Both the position numbers and the translations under genes were made by a program. 42,619 nucleotides of DNA from an uncultured Rubritalea sp. (lineage in GTDB: Bacteria; Verrucomicrobiota; Verrucomicrobiia; Verrucomicrobiales; Akkermansiaceae). This document shows, in pieces, positions 17,342-26,303 of this stretch. Location of the stretch: assembly GCA_937981665.1 (NCBI GenBank), contig CALJOJ010000015.1:1-42619 (forward strand). The letters run 5' to 3'. A model generated the notes under the pieces. The model did no database searches. It worked only from the letters and a program-made list of their open reading frames with translations, and was not told the origin of the DNA. Position 1 is the first letter of the stretch; every line of letters starts with the position of its first letter.

Positions 17342-18865
17342 ATGACTGCTGAAAGTAAATCGACTGAATTCACAGAGAATGGATTAATTAAGAAGCCCGA
17401 TGTGGTTTTGATCGGTGGGGGGATCATGAGTGCCACACTTGGTATTATTCTAAAGAAGCTTGACCCAGAGCTGACAATCCAGATTGTAGAGTTACTTTCA
17501 TCCGTAGCGATGGAGAGTAGTCATGCATGGAATAATGCAGGAACTGGTCACGCAGCACTGTGCGAGCTAAACTACACAAGTGTCTCTGAAGATGGTAAGG
17601 TAGACATCAGTAAGGCTATTGGCATTAACGAGTCTTTTGAGCTTTCTAAGCAGTTTTGGGCTAGTCTTGTGGAAGACGGAGTGATCGAAGATCCAGCAGA
17701 ATTTATCCGCACGGTTCCGCACATGAGCTTCGTGAGGGGGGCAGATAATGTGGACTTCCTTAAGGCTCGTTATGAGGCTATGAGTGGTCATCATTTCTTT
17801 GATGAAATGGAGTATGCTGAAGATGCTGAGCAGATAGCTAAGTGGACTCCGCTTTTAGAAGAAGGTAGGAGTTCTGCTGAGAAGACAGCGGTGACAAGGG
17901 TTGATTCAGGTACCGATATTGACTTTGGTTCATTGACTAAAGTTCTGTTTAACCACCTCGTGAGCCTAGATGGCGTAGAGCTCGCTACTTCAACAGCGGT
18001 TAGAGATCTAGACCAGAAGAAGTCTGGTGAGTGGGAAGTGAAAGTGAAGCAGGTAGGAGATTTTTTCTCTGAGAAAATTCACGCATCATTCGTATTCATT
18101 GGGGCTGGTGGTGGTTCATTGAAGCTATTACAGAAGTCTGACATCCCAGAGGGGGAAGGCTTCGGAGGTTTCCCGATCAGTGGGCAGTTTCTTGTTTGTA
18201 ATAACCAAGAGCTCGTTGAGAAACACCATGCTAAGGTCTATGGTAAGGCTGCAGTGGGAGCTCCACCGATGTCAGTACCTCATCTTGATACCCGCGTGAT
18301 CCAAGGCAGAAACAGTCTTCTCTTCGGGCCGTATGCTGGCTTCTCACCAAAATTCCTCAAAAAGGGATCTATGCTCGACCTACTCTCTAGTGTGACGCTT
18401 GATAACATCGGGCCTATGCTCGCTGTGGGTAGAGATAATATGAATCTAACAGAGTACCTTTATCAAGAGGTGATTAACACTCACACAGACAGAATGGATA
18501 TGTTACGTGAGTTTTTCCCTGATGCTAAGGATGAGGAGTGGGATCTAGTGACTGCTGGCCAGCGCGTGCAGATCATTAAGAAAGATCCTGAAAAAGGTGG
18601 TAAGCTGCAGTTCGGTACTGAGGTGGTAGCTGCTAAAGATGGTTCACTTTCAGCGCTTCTGGGAGCTAGTCCTGGAGCTTCTACAGCAGTTGCTATTATT
18701 ATTGAAGTGCTCGAAACCTGTTTCGCTGATGAAATGGCTAATCCTGAATGGGTGGAGAAAGTCCAGTCAATGGTACCGTCATATAAGTACTCTCTTGCTG
18801 AGGATAAAGAGCTCTATGAGCGAACAAGAGCTAAGGCTGATGCGGCTTTAAAGATAGCTAAGTAA
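17342..18865 (+). CDS. mqo: Malate:quinone oxidoreductase
   Basis: A 507-residue FAD-dependent membrane-associated enzyme that oxidises malate to oxaloacetate and passes electrons to the quinone pool. The N-terminal FAD motif VVLIGGGIMSATLG is at residues about 21-34, followed by SSHAWNNAGTGHAALCELNYT, a signature specific to Mqo. Further family blocks are VFIGAGGGSLKLLQKS near 256, FGGFPISGQFL near 276 and the C-terminal LLGASPGASTAV. Length is normal. It lies 47 bases after trkA and ends before a strong terminator, so it may be transcribed from its own promoter or from the trkA one. Confidence 0.97.
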   Translation: MTAESKSTEFTENGLIKKPDVVLIGGGIMSATLGIILKKLDPELTIQIVELLSSVAMESSHAWNNAGTGHAALCELNYTSVSEDGKVDISKAIGINESFELSKQFWASLVEDGVIEDPAEFIRTVPHMSFVRGADNVDFLKARYEAMSGHHFFDEMEYAEDAEQIAKWTPLLEEGRSSAEKTAVTRVDSGTDIDFGSLTKVLFNHLVSLDGVELATSTAVRDLDQKKSGEWEVKVKQVGDFFSEKIHASFVFIGAGGGSLKLLQKSDIPEGEGFGGFPISGQFLVCNNQELVEKHHAKVYGKAAVGAPPMSVPHLDTRVIQGRNSLLFGPYAGFSPKFLKKGSMLDLLSSVTLDNIGPMLAVGRDNMNLTEYLYQEVINTHTDRMDMLREFFPDAKDEEWDLVTAGQRVQIIKKDPEKGGKLQFGTEVVAAKDGSLSALLGASPGASTAVAIIIEVLETCFADEMANPEWVEKVQSMVPSYKYSLAEDKELYERTRAKADAALKIAK

Positions 18866-18892
18866 TTCTCTCTGATCATTTAATACCAAGCT

Positions 18893-18925
18893 AAGCCTCA
18901 CGTCAGATAGCGTGAGGCTTTTTTT
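18893..18925 (+). terminator. Rho-independent terminator of mqo
   Basis: GCCTCACG and CGTGAGGC form a perfect 8-base-pair GC-rich stem with an 8-base loop, followed by seven T. It lies about 30 bases after the mqo stop. Confidence 0.97.
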
Positions 18926-18972
18926 GGGTTATAGTGCAAATCGCACGATTGAAGCGATTGATTGATTCATCT

Positions 18973-19024
18973 GTTTAATGTGATTGTTTAATGTAATTGT
19001 TTAATGTGCGCGTTTGACATTAAT
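18973..19024 (+). repeat. Four tandem 13-base repeats in the tetR promoter region
   Basis: Three near-identical 13-base units start at 18973, 18986 and 18999, each beginning GTTTAATGT (ending GATT, AATT and GCGC). A fourth, diverged unit GTTTGACATTAAT starts at 19012. The array ends about 28 bases before the TetR-type start codon. Its position suggests binding sites for a regulator or promoter spacing; the last unit contains a TTGACA -35 hexamer. Confidence 0.8.
19001..19023. promoter_or_regulatory. Candidate TetR operator overlapping a -35 element
   Basis: TTAATGT and ACATTAA form a perfect 7-base inverted repeat with a 9-base spacer, and TTGACA (19014-19019) lies inside the right half. This is the expected placement for self-repression by the TetR-family protein whose gene starts at 19052. 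The assignment is inferred from symmetry and position; a matching -10 is only weak. Confidence 0.5.
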
Positions 19025-19051
19025 AAGGTTAGCTATTAAACCATACCAGTA

Positions 19052-19750
19052 ATGAATAAACGTTCTGGGGAGGTTGGGAAGGATGAGACGAAAGATAGGA
19101 TTATGTTGGCGGCGGAAAGTCTGTTTGCTGAGCGTGGTTTTATGTCCGTCTCACTGAGAGATATCACGACTGAGGCATCGGCAAATGTCGCCGCTGTGAA
19201 CTATTATTTCGGGACGAAGGATGCATTGATTGATGAGTTAATCATCCAAGGTAATCATCCGTTGATGAAGGCTCGTATGCAGCTGTTAGATGATGCGGAG
19301 AAGCGCTATCAGATCGGGGTCGTTCCTGCAGAAGTGATCTTGGATGCAGTAATGAGGCCGATGTTAACTCTACTAGAACAGCAAGGTGAGAGAAGAGAAG
19401 TGTATTGTAAATTTATGGGTCGCTGCATGACTGAGCGTGGGAATAATCTCCCCGTACCTGTGATGCGTGCAGCTCAACGACTCATCAAGCGCTTGAGCAG
19501 GATGTTAGCAGACGCTCTACCGGATATGGAGCCTGAGGTTCTAGCGTGGAGAGTTCATTTCTGTTTTGGTGTATTAGGGCATACTTTGATGCACGATGAA
19601 CTTCTTAGAGAAGTGACCAAGGGGGCAAGTGGTACACCAGACTTCGAGACCACGCTTCAGCGGATGATTGATTTCTGTAAAGGTGGGCTAAATGCGGGGA
19701 GTTCAGCAAATTTAGTGAGTTCAGGATCTCAAGGTACTTTTTTATTCTAA
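19052..19750 (+). CDS. TetR-family transcriptional regulator of the RND efflux operon (CerR-like)
   Basis: A 232-residue regulator. The N-terminal helix-turn-helix domain is typical: residues about 12-58 with RIMLAAESLFAERGF, SLRDITTEASANVAAVNYYFGTKDAL. The C-terminal ligand-binding domain resembles the DUF1956/CerR type found in repressors of efflux pumps. It is the first gene of a compact operon with the outer-membrane factor, adaptor and pump genes, so it likely represses that operon and is relieved by a pump substrate. The ligand is unknown. Candidate operator just upstream at 19001-19023. Confidence 0.92.
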   Translation: MNKRSGEVGKDETKDRIMLAAESLFAERGFMSVSLRDITTEASANVAAVNYYFGTKDALIDELIIQGNHPLMKARMQLLDDAEKRYQIGVVPAEVILDAVMRPMLTLLEQQGERREVYCKFMGRCMTERGNNLPVPVMRAAQRLIKRLSRMLADALPDMEPEVLAWRVHFCFGVLGHTLMHDELLREVTKGASGTPDFETTLQRMIDFCKGGLNAGSSANLVSSGSQGTFLF

Positions 19751-19778
19751 CATGAATGGATCAGCGAGGGGTATGGAT

Positions 19779-21203
19779 ATGAAAAATAAAGCGATCGCTG
19801 CTGTCATCACTATGGCTCTAACTAGCTGTGTAGGGACTGAAGTTCCTGCGTCGAAGATGGCTGAAGTGAGAGACATCGCGGATGTAGCTGATGGTCGATG
19901 GACAGCTACTGCAGAAGGTAGGAGTGGGGTGGATAGGGCTTGGGTGAAGAGGTTCCGAGATGCTCGACTTGAGCAACTGGTGGAAGAAGCGATGCTTAGA
20001 AATGCGGATATGCGTGTGGCTGCCGAGAAAGTGAAACAAGCTAGGCAAGCGGCTCATTTAGCTGGGGCTTCATCCCGAGTGCTGGCTAGTGCGGGGTTAT
20101 CTGGTGACCGTAGAAAGATTAATTTCATTGGACTACCGTTTGCTGGGTCTACTACGGATAGCACTTATGGTCTGAGCTTTGATGTGAACTGGGAGCCAGA
20201 TGTTTGGGGGCGAGTAGGTGCTGGGGTTTCCGCTGCTGTAGCTGATGCGCAAGCCGTCGAGCTAGAGATGCGTGCTGCTAAAGCTTCATTAGTAGCGAAT
20301 CTCTGTAGAGCCTGGTTCGCTCTATGCGAGGCTAATGAGCAAGTGGTACTCGCTGAGCAAGCACATGCGATCAGGGTGAAAACTTTAGAGTCTGTTAGAG
20401 ATCGTTTTGAGCTCACGGTAGATGACATCGGAGCCGCTGCAGCTGAGTTAAGAATAGCGAAAACTGATATAGCAACGAGCCTAGCACACAAAGCGCAGAG
20501 ACAAGGAGACGTGGAAGCGGCTAAGAGGCAAGTGGAGTTACTTGTGGGTAGGTATCCTTCAGCTAGGATAGATGGGAAGCTTAAACTGCCTGCTATGCCA
20601 GATACTCCTCCAGTGGGGTTACCGTCCGAGTTGCTGCTGCGTCGTCCAGATATTCTGGCTGCCGAGAGGCGCTATGCTGCCACAGGTATGCGTATCAAGG
20701 AAGCGAAGCTCGCGATATTTCCAGTATTTAGTCTAACAGGAAGTGCTGGAACGTCTACAGACTCACTCACTAGTATTTTAGATAGTCAGTTTGGTGTTTG
20801 GTCTATTGGCTCTAACATTACTCAAAGTATTCTTACTGGTGGAAAGGTTAAAGACGAGCTTGCACGCCGTTCATCAGTGGATAGGCAGGCATTAGCTCAG
20901 CTCCAATCCACGGTGCTCAATGCCTTTGGCGAGGTGGAGTCTGCCTTAGCTGTAGATAAATGGTTAGCATTGAGGGTCGCGGAGACGGTGAAGGCTTGGA
21001 AGCTAGCGGGTGAGGCGGCTCAGAGCTCAGAAGAAGAATTTAACTTCGGTAATGTGAATTTAGTCACGGTACTCGCAGCGCAGAATAGAAAGATCGATAT
21101 CGCCTCACAAGTGGTATTGCTGAAGAGGTTACAGTTAGAAAACAGAGTAAACTTGCACTTAGCTTTAGGTGGAGAATTTAAAATACAGAAAGGTGTGAAA
21201 TAA
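19779..21203 (+). CDS. Outer-membrane efflux lipoprotein (NodT/OprM type, TolC superfamily)
   Basis: A 474-residue outer-membrane channel protein. I place the start at 19779 because GAGGGG lies about 9 bases upstream and the peptide then begins with a normal lipoprotein signal (MKNKAIAAVITMALTSC, lipobox LTSC); an ATG at 19752 would add nine residues. Two OEP repeats of long helices follow, with typical NodT blocks: LSFDVNWEPDVWGRV near 140, LPSELLLRRPDILAAERR near 285 and FNFGNVNLVTVL near 430. It forms the exit duct for the RND pump encoded two genes later. Confidence 0.93.
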   Translation: MKNKAIAAVITMALTSCVGTEVPASKMAEVRDIADVADGRWTATAEGRSGVDRAWVKRFRDARLEQLVEEAMLRNADMRVAAEKVKQARQAAHLAGASSRVLASAGLSGDRRKINFIGLPFAGSTTDSTYGLSFDVNWEPDVWGRVGAGVSAAVADAQAVELEMRAAKASLVANLCRAWFALCEANEQVVLAEQAHAIRVKTLESVRDRFELTVDDIGAAAAELRIAKTDIATSLAHKAQRQGDVEAAKRQVELLVGRYPSARIDGKLKLPAMPDTPPVGLPSELLLRRPDILAAERRYAATGMRIKEAKLAIFPVFSLTGSAGTSTDSLTSILDSQFGVWSIGSNITQSILTGGKVKDELARRSSVDRQALAQLQSTVLNAFGEVESALAVDKWLALRVAETVKAWKLAGEAAQSSEEEFNFGNVNLVTVLAAQNRKIDIASQVVLLKRLQLENRVNLHLALGGEFKIQKGVK

Positions 21204-21204
21204 G

Positions 21205-22389
21205 ATGAGTGAGGAAAATGGAGTAGAGGAGAAGGCGGATAATACTATTTTAATGGTTATTTTAAGCCTATTATTCTTGTTTGGTGGTGCATTCATTATG
21301 AAGTCTCTGATGGAAACCAAGCCAGAAGCAAAGAAGGTGGCTGCTGAGTCATGGGTTCCGAGTGTCCAAGTGATCATTGCTGAGCTGGTTGACTACACGC
21401 CGCTGATCAGGGCTGAGGGGTCTGTGACTCCGAGTACTAAAACAATGCTCATTAGCGAGGTGACTGGAGCAGTTACTTATATTTCGCCGGAGTTAGAAAA
21501 AGGAAATGTCATCTCTGAGGGAGAGATTCTGATGAAGGTGGATGATGCAGATTATCTGACTCAGCTCACGAGTGCGAAGTCTAGTCTAGCTGATGCTGAG
21601 CTGCTACTCGCTCAAGAGGAGGCAAAAGCGACGCAAGCAGAGCGTGAGTGGAGTAAGCTAGGACGAGGAGGTGTAGCCTCAGAGCTAATGTTACGGAAAC
21701 CACAGATAAAGAGTGCTAAAGCCAAGATAGTGGCTGCTCAAGCGATGATTACTAAAGGGGAGCGAGATGTGAATAAGACGACCATTCGAGCTCCTTATAC
21801 TTGTATGGTGGATCATAAGTTTATCGATGTGGGGGCATTTGTTAGTAGCATGAGCCAGATTGCTGAGGTCTCATCTGTTGATCAGTATGAGATCCGATTG
21901 CCATTAAACCTTAATGAACTAGGCCTCTTGGCTGAAAATGTGGGGGTGGGTTCTGAAGTCATGTTAGAGTCTAACATTGGAGGTAAGGTGTATCAGTGGA
22001 AAGGTAAGGCTGAGCGACTGGAAGGCGGGGTAGATAGTGCTACGTTTTCTAGAATAATGGTGGTTACTGTGGCGAGGGATGAGGCACAGGACAAGGGATA
22101 CGAGCTTCCTCCGGTAGGGTTATTTCTGAAGGCTAGTTTCATGGGGTCTCCGATGGGGGAAGTGTTCTCCCTACCTAGGGAAGTTCTTCGTGAAGGTGAT
22201 ACGCTGTGGATGCTAAATGAAGAGGGTGTACTGAAGATTATTAAAGCTCAGGTTCTTCGTGTTGAGCGTGATGTTGTTATTATAAGCGCTAAGTCTCTTC
22301 GTGCTGGTGATCGCATTATCAATAGTCCAATCGCTGTTCCTGTTGACGGGATGCAACTAGAATTAGAGTTAGAAAAAGAATCTGAATAG
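21205..22389 (+). CDS. RND efflux periplasmic adaptor subunit (membrane fusion protein)
   Basis: A 394-residue HlyD/AcrA-type adaptor. An N-terminal membrane anchor spans residues about 14-34 without lipobox. The barrel-sandwich half is at about 65-100 (GAVTYISPELEKGNVISEGEILMKVDDADY), a short helical hairpin at about 105-190, and the second sandwich half at TTIRAPYTCMVDHKFIDVGAFV. A beta-barrel and membrane-proximal domain follow. It links the inner-membrane pump to the outer-membrane channel. It starts 1 base after the outer-membrane gene's stop and ends 3 bases before the pump gene, so translation is tightly coupled. Confidence 0.93.
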   Translation: MSEENGVEEKADNTILMVILSLLFLFGGAFIMKSLMETKPEAKKVAAESWVPSVQVIIAELVDYTPLIRAEGSVTPSTKTMLISEVTGAVTYISPELEKGNVISEGEILMKVDDADYLTQLTSAKSSLADAELLLAQEEAKATQAEREWSKLGRGGVASELMLRKPQIKSAKAKIVAAQAMITKGERDVNKTTIRAPYTCMVDHKFIDVGAFVSSMSQIAEVSSVDQYEIRLPLNLNELGLLAENVGVGSEVMLESNIGGKVYQWKGKAERLEGGVDSATFSRIMVVTVARDEAQDKGYELPPVGLFLKASFMGSPMGEVFSLPREVLREGDTLWMLNEEGVLKIIKAQVLRVERDVVIISAKSLRAGDRIINSPIAVPVDGMQLELELEKESE

Positions 22390-22392
22390 ATC

Positions 22393-25300
22393 ATGGGAAA
22401 GGTAATCAAATGGTTCAGTGAAAACCACGTATCAGCTAACTTTTTAATGTTAGTGGTGTTGTTAGCTGGTTTTACGACTTGGTTTAAGCTGAAGAAAGAG
22501 ATCTTCCCTGAGACTGCGCTGGATGCATTTCTTGTGCAGGTGCCATACCCTAATGCGACGGCAACTGAAGTAGAGTCTGGGGTCATCTTAAAGCTAGAAG
22601 ATGCTGTGGCGGATCTCGATGGAATCAAGCGCTACAGCTCGACCTCATCTGAAAACATGGGTGTGATGATGGTGGAGGTGGATAGTGGCTATGATGTCCG
22701 CTCAGTGATGAGTGATGTTAAGAGCGCTGTCGACTCTATTTCTGAGTTCCCTGAGAACGCGGAAAGCCCGATAGTGAAAGAGGCTGTCATTACTCAGCAG
22801 GTACTGTCATTGGCTATTTCTGGACCAGATGGAACGGATGAGAAGGCGCTTAGAAAAATGGCTGAGATAGTGCGTGAGGGCTTATTAAGCTATCGGCCAC
22901 AGGAGCCAGAAGGCTTCACGGAAGGTGCGAGTCGCTATTTAGCTGGCGTACCAAAGATAACAAAGGCGAATCTAACGAACGTGCGTCCTTACGAAATAGG
23001 GATAGAAATTTCTCAGCTAAACCTAGAGAAATATGGGATAAGTATCAGTGATGTGGCGGATGCACTAAAGAAGGCGTCATTGGATCTGCCTAGTGGATCT
23101 ATTCGTGAGAAGACTGGTGAAGTGGTAATCAGAACGGGTGGTAAAATAGTCGTGGCTGAAGACTTCGGTAAGGTGGTTATTGTGAGTCGAGAGAATGGTT
23201 CCTCTGTTAGATTATCCGAGATAGCTAGCATTGTGGATGGCTTCGAGGATGTGGATGTGAAGACACGCTTTGATGGGAGAGATGCTGTCTTAGTCAATGT
23301 CTATCGTACCGGTGAGCAGGACACTACGATGGTGGCAAGTGCGGTGAAAGACTACATTGAGCGCATCGCTCCGCAGCAGCTACCAAGTGGTGTGAAGGTG
23401 GAGCTCTGGAACGATATGAGTAGAATGCTGGATGGAAGAATGGAGCTATTAGGTCGTAATGGTGCGATGGGTTTGTTGTTCGTGTTTATTGTGTTAGCTC
23501 TATTTTTACGTCCTTCACTAGCTCTTTTAGTATCGATAGGGATCCCGGTTTCTTTCGCTGGTGGTCTGTGGCTGATGCCTCACTTGGGGATTAGTATTAA
23601 CATGATTTCTCTGTTCGCCTTTATCTTGGTGTTAGGGATCGTGGTGGATGATGCGATCGTGGTGGGAGAGAATATTTATAGTAGGATCCGTAGTGGAGAA
23701 CACCCTAAGGAGGCGGCTTGGAAAGGTACTCATGAGGTCGGAGTTGTCGTGATTTTCGGAGTGCTTACGACGATGGCTGCATTCACTCCTATGTTAGGTC
23801 TCAGTGGTGTGAGCGGTAAGATATGGCCTAATATTCCATTGGTCGTGATCCCTGTTCTGTTTTTCTCTATTATTCAATCTAAGTTGGTGTTGCCAGCCCA
23901 TGCTGCGTTATTAAAACCGCGTAATGAGAACAGAAAGGTTGATTTTATTTCCGCATTTCAGAGGAAGATCGCAGATAGCTTGGAGTGGCTAGTTGAGCAT
24001 ATTTATTCTCCGTTGTTAGGTTTCAGTCTACGCTGGCGTTATGCGGTGTGGGCGTTATTCATCGCAGTTTTATTATTCGTAGTAGGTCTTGTGGGAAGTG
24101 AGCGGGTTCCCTTTGTATTTATGCCTAAGGTAGAGGGTGATGTTGTTTCTGCTAAGTTAGAAATGCCTGTAGGCGTGGAGTTCGGAGTTACAGATAGAGC
24201 GGTGACTAGAATGGAGACTGCTGCTCAGCGTGTAAATGAGAAGTTTAGGGATAAGAACGGAGATCCGATTATTAGACATTTACTTGCTAGTTCTGGTACA
24301 CAGCCATTTCAGACAGGGTTCACGATTGCTGGTAATACTGTTAGTAGCCATCTAGGGGAGGTTACCATTGAGTTGTGCCCCGCTGTAGATAGGGAGCATT
24401 CATCTGCGGATGTGATTAATCTCTGGCGTAAGGAGATTGGAATTATTCCTGGAGTTGTTGAGTTATCGTTCAAGGAGGAGACGAGTTCTGGTGGTAATGC
24501 CATAGACATTGAAGTCTCTGGTGATAGTTTAGATGAGCTGGAAATAGCCACTAAGTATCTTACTGAGGAGCTCGCCAAAATGGAAGGTGTGATCGATATT
24601 TCAACCGATAGAAGACCTGGTAAGCATGAGGTAGTCTATGATCAGGGGAGTCTCACGGAGCTAGGGATGTCACGTGGCTACACGCTCAGCGGAATTTCTA
24701 ACCAATTACGCGCCATCTTTGCGGGGATAGAGGTGCAGCGGATTCAGCGTGGTAGAGATGAGGTTAAAGTGCTGGTTAGATACCCAAGTGAGGATAGGAG
24801 TTCATTAGAAACGTTAGAAAATGTGAAGCTTCTTTCGCCGAGGAAAGCGGATGGGACGCAGGACTCAATCGCTATTTCTCAAGTTGTCGAAGGAAGACCC
24901 GCCAGAGGTGTGTCATCGATAAAGCGAGTCAACGGGAGACGAGCTATCAATATAGCTGCGGATGTGAATAGGGATATAGCGAACGCGAAGAAGGTGGCAG
25001 ATACGTTCACTTCTGAGCATCTAGAAATTTTAGCCGAGAAATTTAATGGGATTAGCTGGGACTACCAAGGTGAGCAGAAGGATCAGAACGATTCTATTGT
25101 AGAGATGTCTGGTAAATTCCTGATTGCCTTGTTGTTGATTTATATTTTGATGGCGATTCCACTTAGGTCATATTTGCAGCCGTTAATCGTGATGAGTGTG
25201 ATTCCATTCGGTATGGTAGGGGCTGTCGCTGGACATATTTTCTTAGGGCTGGATCTCAGCATCATGTCTATGTGTGGATTAGTAGCTCTTGCGGGTGTGG

Positions 25301-25599
25301 TGGTGAATGACTCACTGGTACTAGTAGACTACGTGAACCGTCAGCGAGTATCAGGGATGTCTGTTAGAGAAGCTGCGATGTCAGCAGGTGCAAGGAGATT
25401 TAGGCCTATTATTCTGACGTCTCTCACGACCTTTGCTGGACTGATGCCGATGCTTTGGGAGACTGACATGCAGGCAAGATTCTTGATCCCTATGGCTGTA
25501 TCATTAGCTTATGGCATTTTATTCGCGACTGCGATTACGTTGATATTGGTACCAAGTGTTTACATTATTCTAGATGATCTTAAGAAGCTTTTCAAATGA
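22393..25599 (+). CDS. RND-family efflux transporter permease (AcrB/MdtB-like)
   Basis: A 1068-residue proton-driven inner-membrane pump with 12 membrane helices and two large periplasmic loops. Transmembrane helix 4 carries the proton-relay aspartate pair in LGIVVDDAIVVGENIY near residues 411-426. The pump-family start WFSENHVSANFLMLVVLLAGF and the duplicated helix group beginning IYILMAIPLRSYLQPLIVM near 917 are clear. Length is normal for hydrophobe/amphiphile exporters. Together with the upstream adaptor and outer-membrane lipoprotein it forms a complete tripartite pump, likely for drugs, detergents or other amphiphiles; substrate not determinable here. Confidence 0.96.
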   Translation: MGKVIKWFSENHVSANFLMLVVLLAGFTTWFKLKKEIFPETALDAFLVQVPYPNATATEVESGVILKLEDAVADLDGIKRYSSTSSENMGVMMVEVDSGYDVRSVMSDVKSAVDSISEFPENAESPIVKEAVITQQVLSLAISGPDGTDEKALRKMAEIVREGLLSYRPQEPEGFTEGASRYLAGVPKITKANLTNVRPYEIGIEISQLNLEKYGISISDVADALKKASLDLPSGSIREKTGEVVIRTGGKIVVAEDFGKVVIVSRENGSSVRLSEIASIVDGFEDVDVKTRFDGRDAVLVNVYRTGEQDTTMVASAVKDYIERIAPQQLPSGVKVELWNDMSRMLDGRMELLGRNGAMGLLFVFIVLALFLRPSLALLVSIGIPVSFAGGLWLMPHLGISINMISLFAFILVLGIVVDDAIVVGENIYSRIRSGEHPKEAAWKGTHEVGVVVIFGVLTTMAAFTPMLGLSGVSGKIWPNIPLVVIPVLFFSIIQSKLVLPAHAALLKPRNENRKVDFISAFQRKIADSLEWLVEHIYSPLLGFSLRWRYAVWALFIAVLLFVVGLVGSERVPFVFMPKVEGDVVSAKLEMPVGVEFGVTDRAVTRMETAAQRVNEKFRDKNGDPIIRHLLASSGTQPFQTGFTIAGNTVSSHLGEVTIELCPAVDREHSSADVINLWRKEIGIIPGVVELSFKEETSSGGNAIDIEVSGDSLDELEIATKYLTEELAKMEGVIDISTDRRPGKHEVVYDQGSLTELGMSRGYTLSGISNQLRAIFAGIEVQRIQRGRDEVKVLVRYPSEDRSSLETLENVKLLSPRKADGTQDSIAISQVVEGRPARGVSSIKRVNGRRAINIAADVNRDIANAKKVADTFTSEHLEILAEKFNGISWDYQGEQKDQNDSIVEMSGKFLIALLLIYILMAIPLRSYLQPLIVMSVIPFGMVGAVAGHIFLGLDLSIMSMCGLVALAGVVVNDSLVLVDYVNRQRVSGMSVREAAMSAGARRFRPIILTSLTTFAGLMPMLWETDMQARFLIPMAVSLAYGILFATAITLILVPSVYIILDDLKKLFK

Positions 25600-25661
25600 G
25601 TCTGATTTGAGCTGTAAAAAGATTCTTTGCTAAATGAAATCTAATCAGCCAATTTAGTATT

Positions 25662-26282
25662 ATGAATCCATCCAATTGTCTTAAAAAACTACTCCTTCCT
25701 GTGCTAGCTGTAAGTTTGTCTAGCTGTGCTCACGTCTTCACTAAGAGCAACACTTACGACACTAGTTCGGCCGTGACGATCAATGGTGCAAAGGTCTCTA
25801 GTGGACTGAAGCCAATGGGTGGGCAAGGTGGGTTTTCTCTTTCTGCGATGATTTATTCAGCTGGATCAGCAAAGCTTGAAGGCCCATTTATCTGGAGAAT
25901 AGAAGCTGAAGGGCAAGCGGATGAGCACACTAAACTCGTGGTGCACCGGGTCAAAGTGGAGACCTCCAAGACGAATCGTAAGGAATGGTATCCAGCTAAT
26001 AATCTAGGAGTAGAGACTGAATTTGTAGATTATAAAAAAGAGCCCGGTAAGTCTTATGCCGTTTATCAGATGCCAGGAAAACTTAAAGTAGACTCAGAGA
26101 CTGATGGTGATGTCACCATTTATGCAGATGTTACCGTTTCAAGTAAGTCCCGTACGGAGCGTAAGAATGTGAAATTTTTTCTGCCAGCGGAACAGAATAA
26201 GAAGGAAAGAGAATTTATCTTTTTCCCTGCTGAGATCGTTAATAGTTTCGGTCAGCAGGACCCGCGACAGTGGAATTTCTAA
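25662..26282 (+). CDS. Putative lipoprotein of unknown function downstream of the RND pump
   Basis: A 206-residue protein with a lipoprotein signal (hydrophobic segment ending in LSSC, cysteine at residue 22). The mature part is predicted mostly beta and contains EGPFIWRIEAEGQADEHTKL, then WYPANNLGVETEFVDYK and a final WNF. No known family is recognised. It follows the pump gene by 62 bases on the same strand without a visible terminator, so it may be part of the efflux operon, though its own promoter cannot be excluded. Convergent with the peroxiredoxin gene. Confidence 0.65.
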   Translation: MNPSNCLKKLLLPVLAVSLSSCAHVFTKSNTYDTSSAVTINGAKVSSGLKPMGGQGGFSLSAMIYSAGSAKLEGPFIWRIEAEGQADEHTKLVVHRVKVETSKTNRKEWYPANNLGVETEFVDYKKEPGKSYAVYQMPGKLKVDSETDGDVTIYADVTVSSKSRTERKNVKFFLPAEQNKKEREFIFFPAEIVNSFGQQDPRQWNF

Positions 26283-26303
26283 GTGGTTCTAAATTTTCTT
26301 AAT

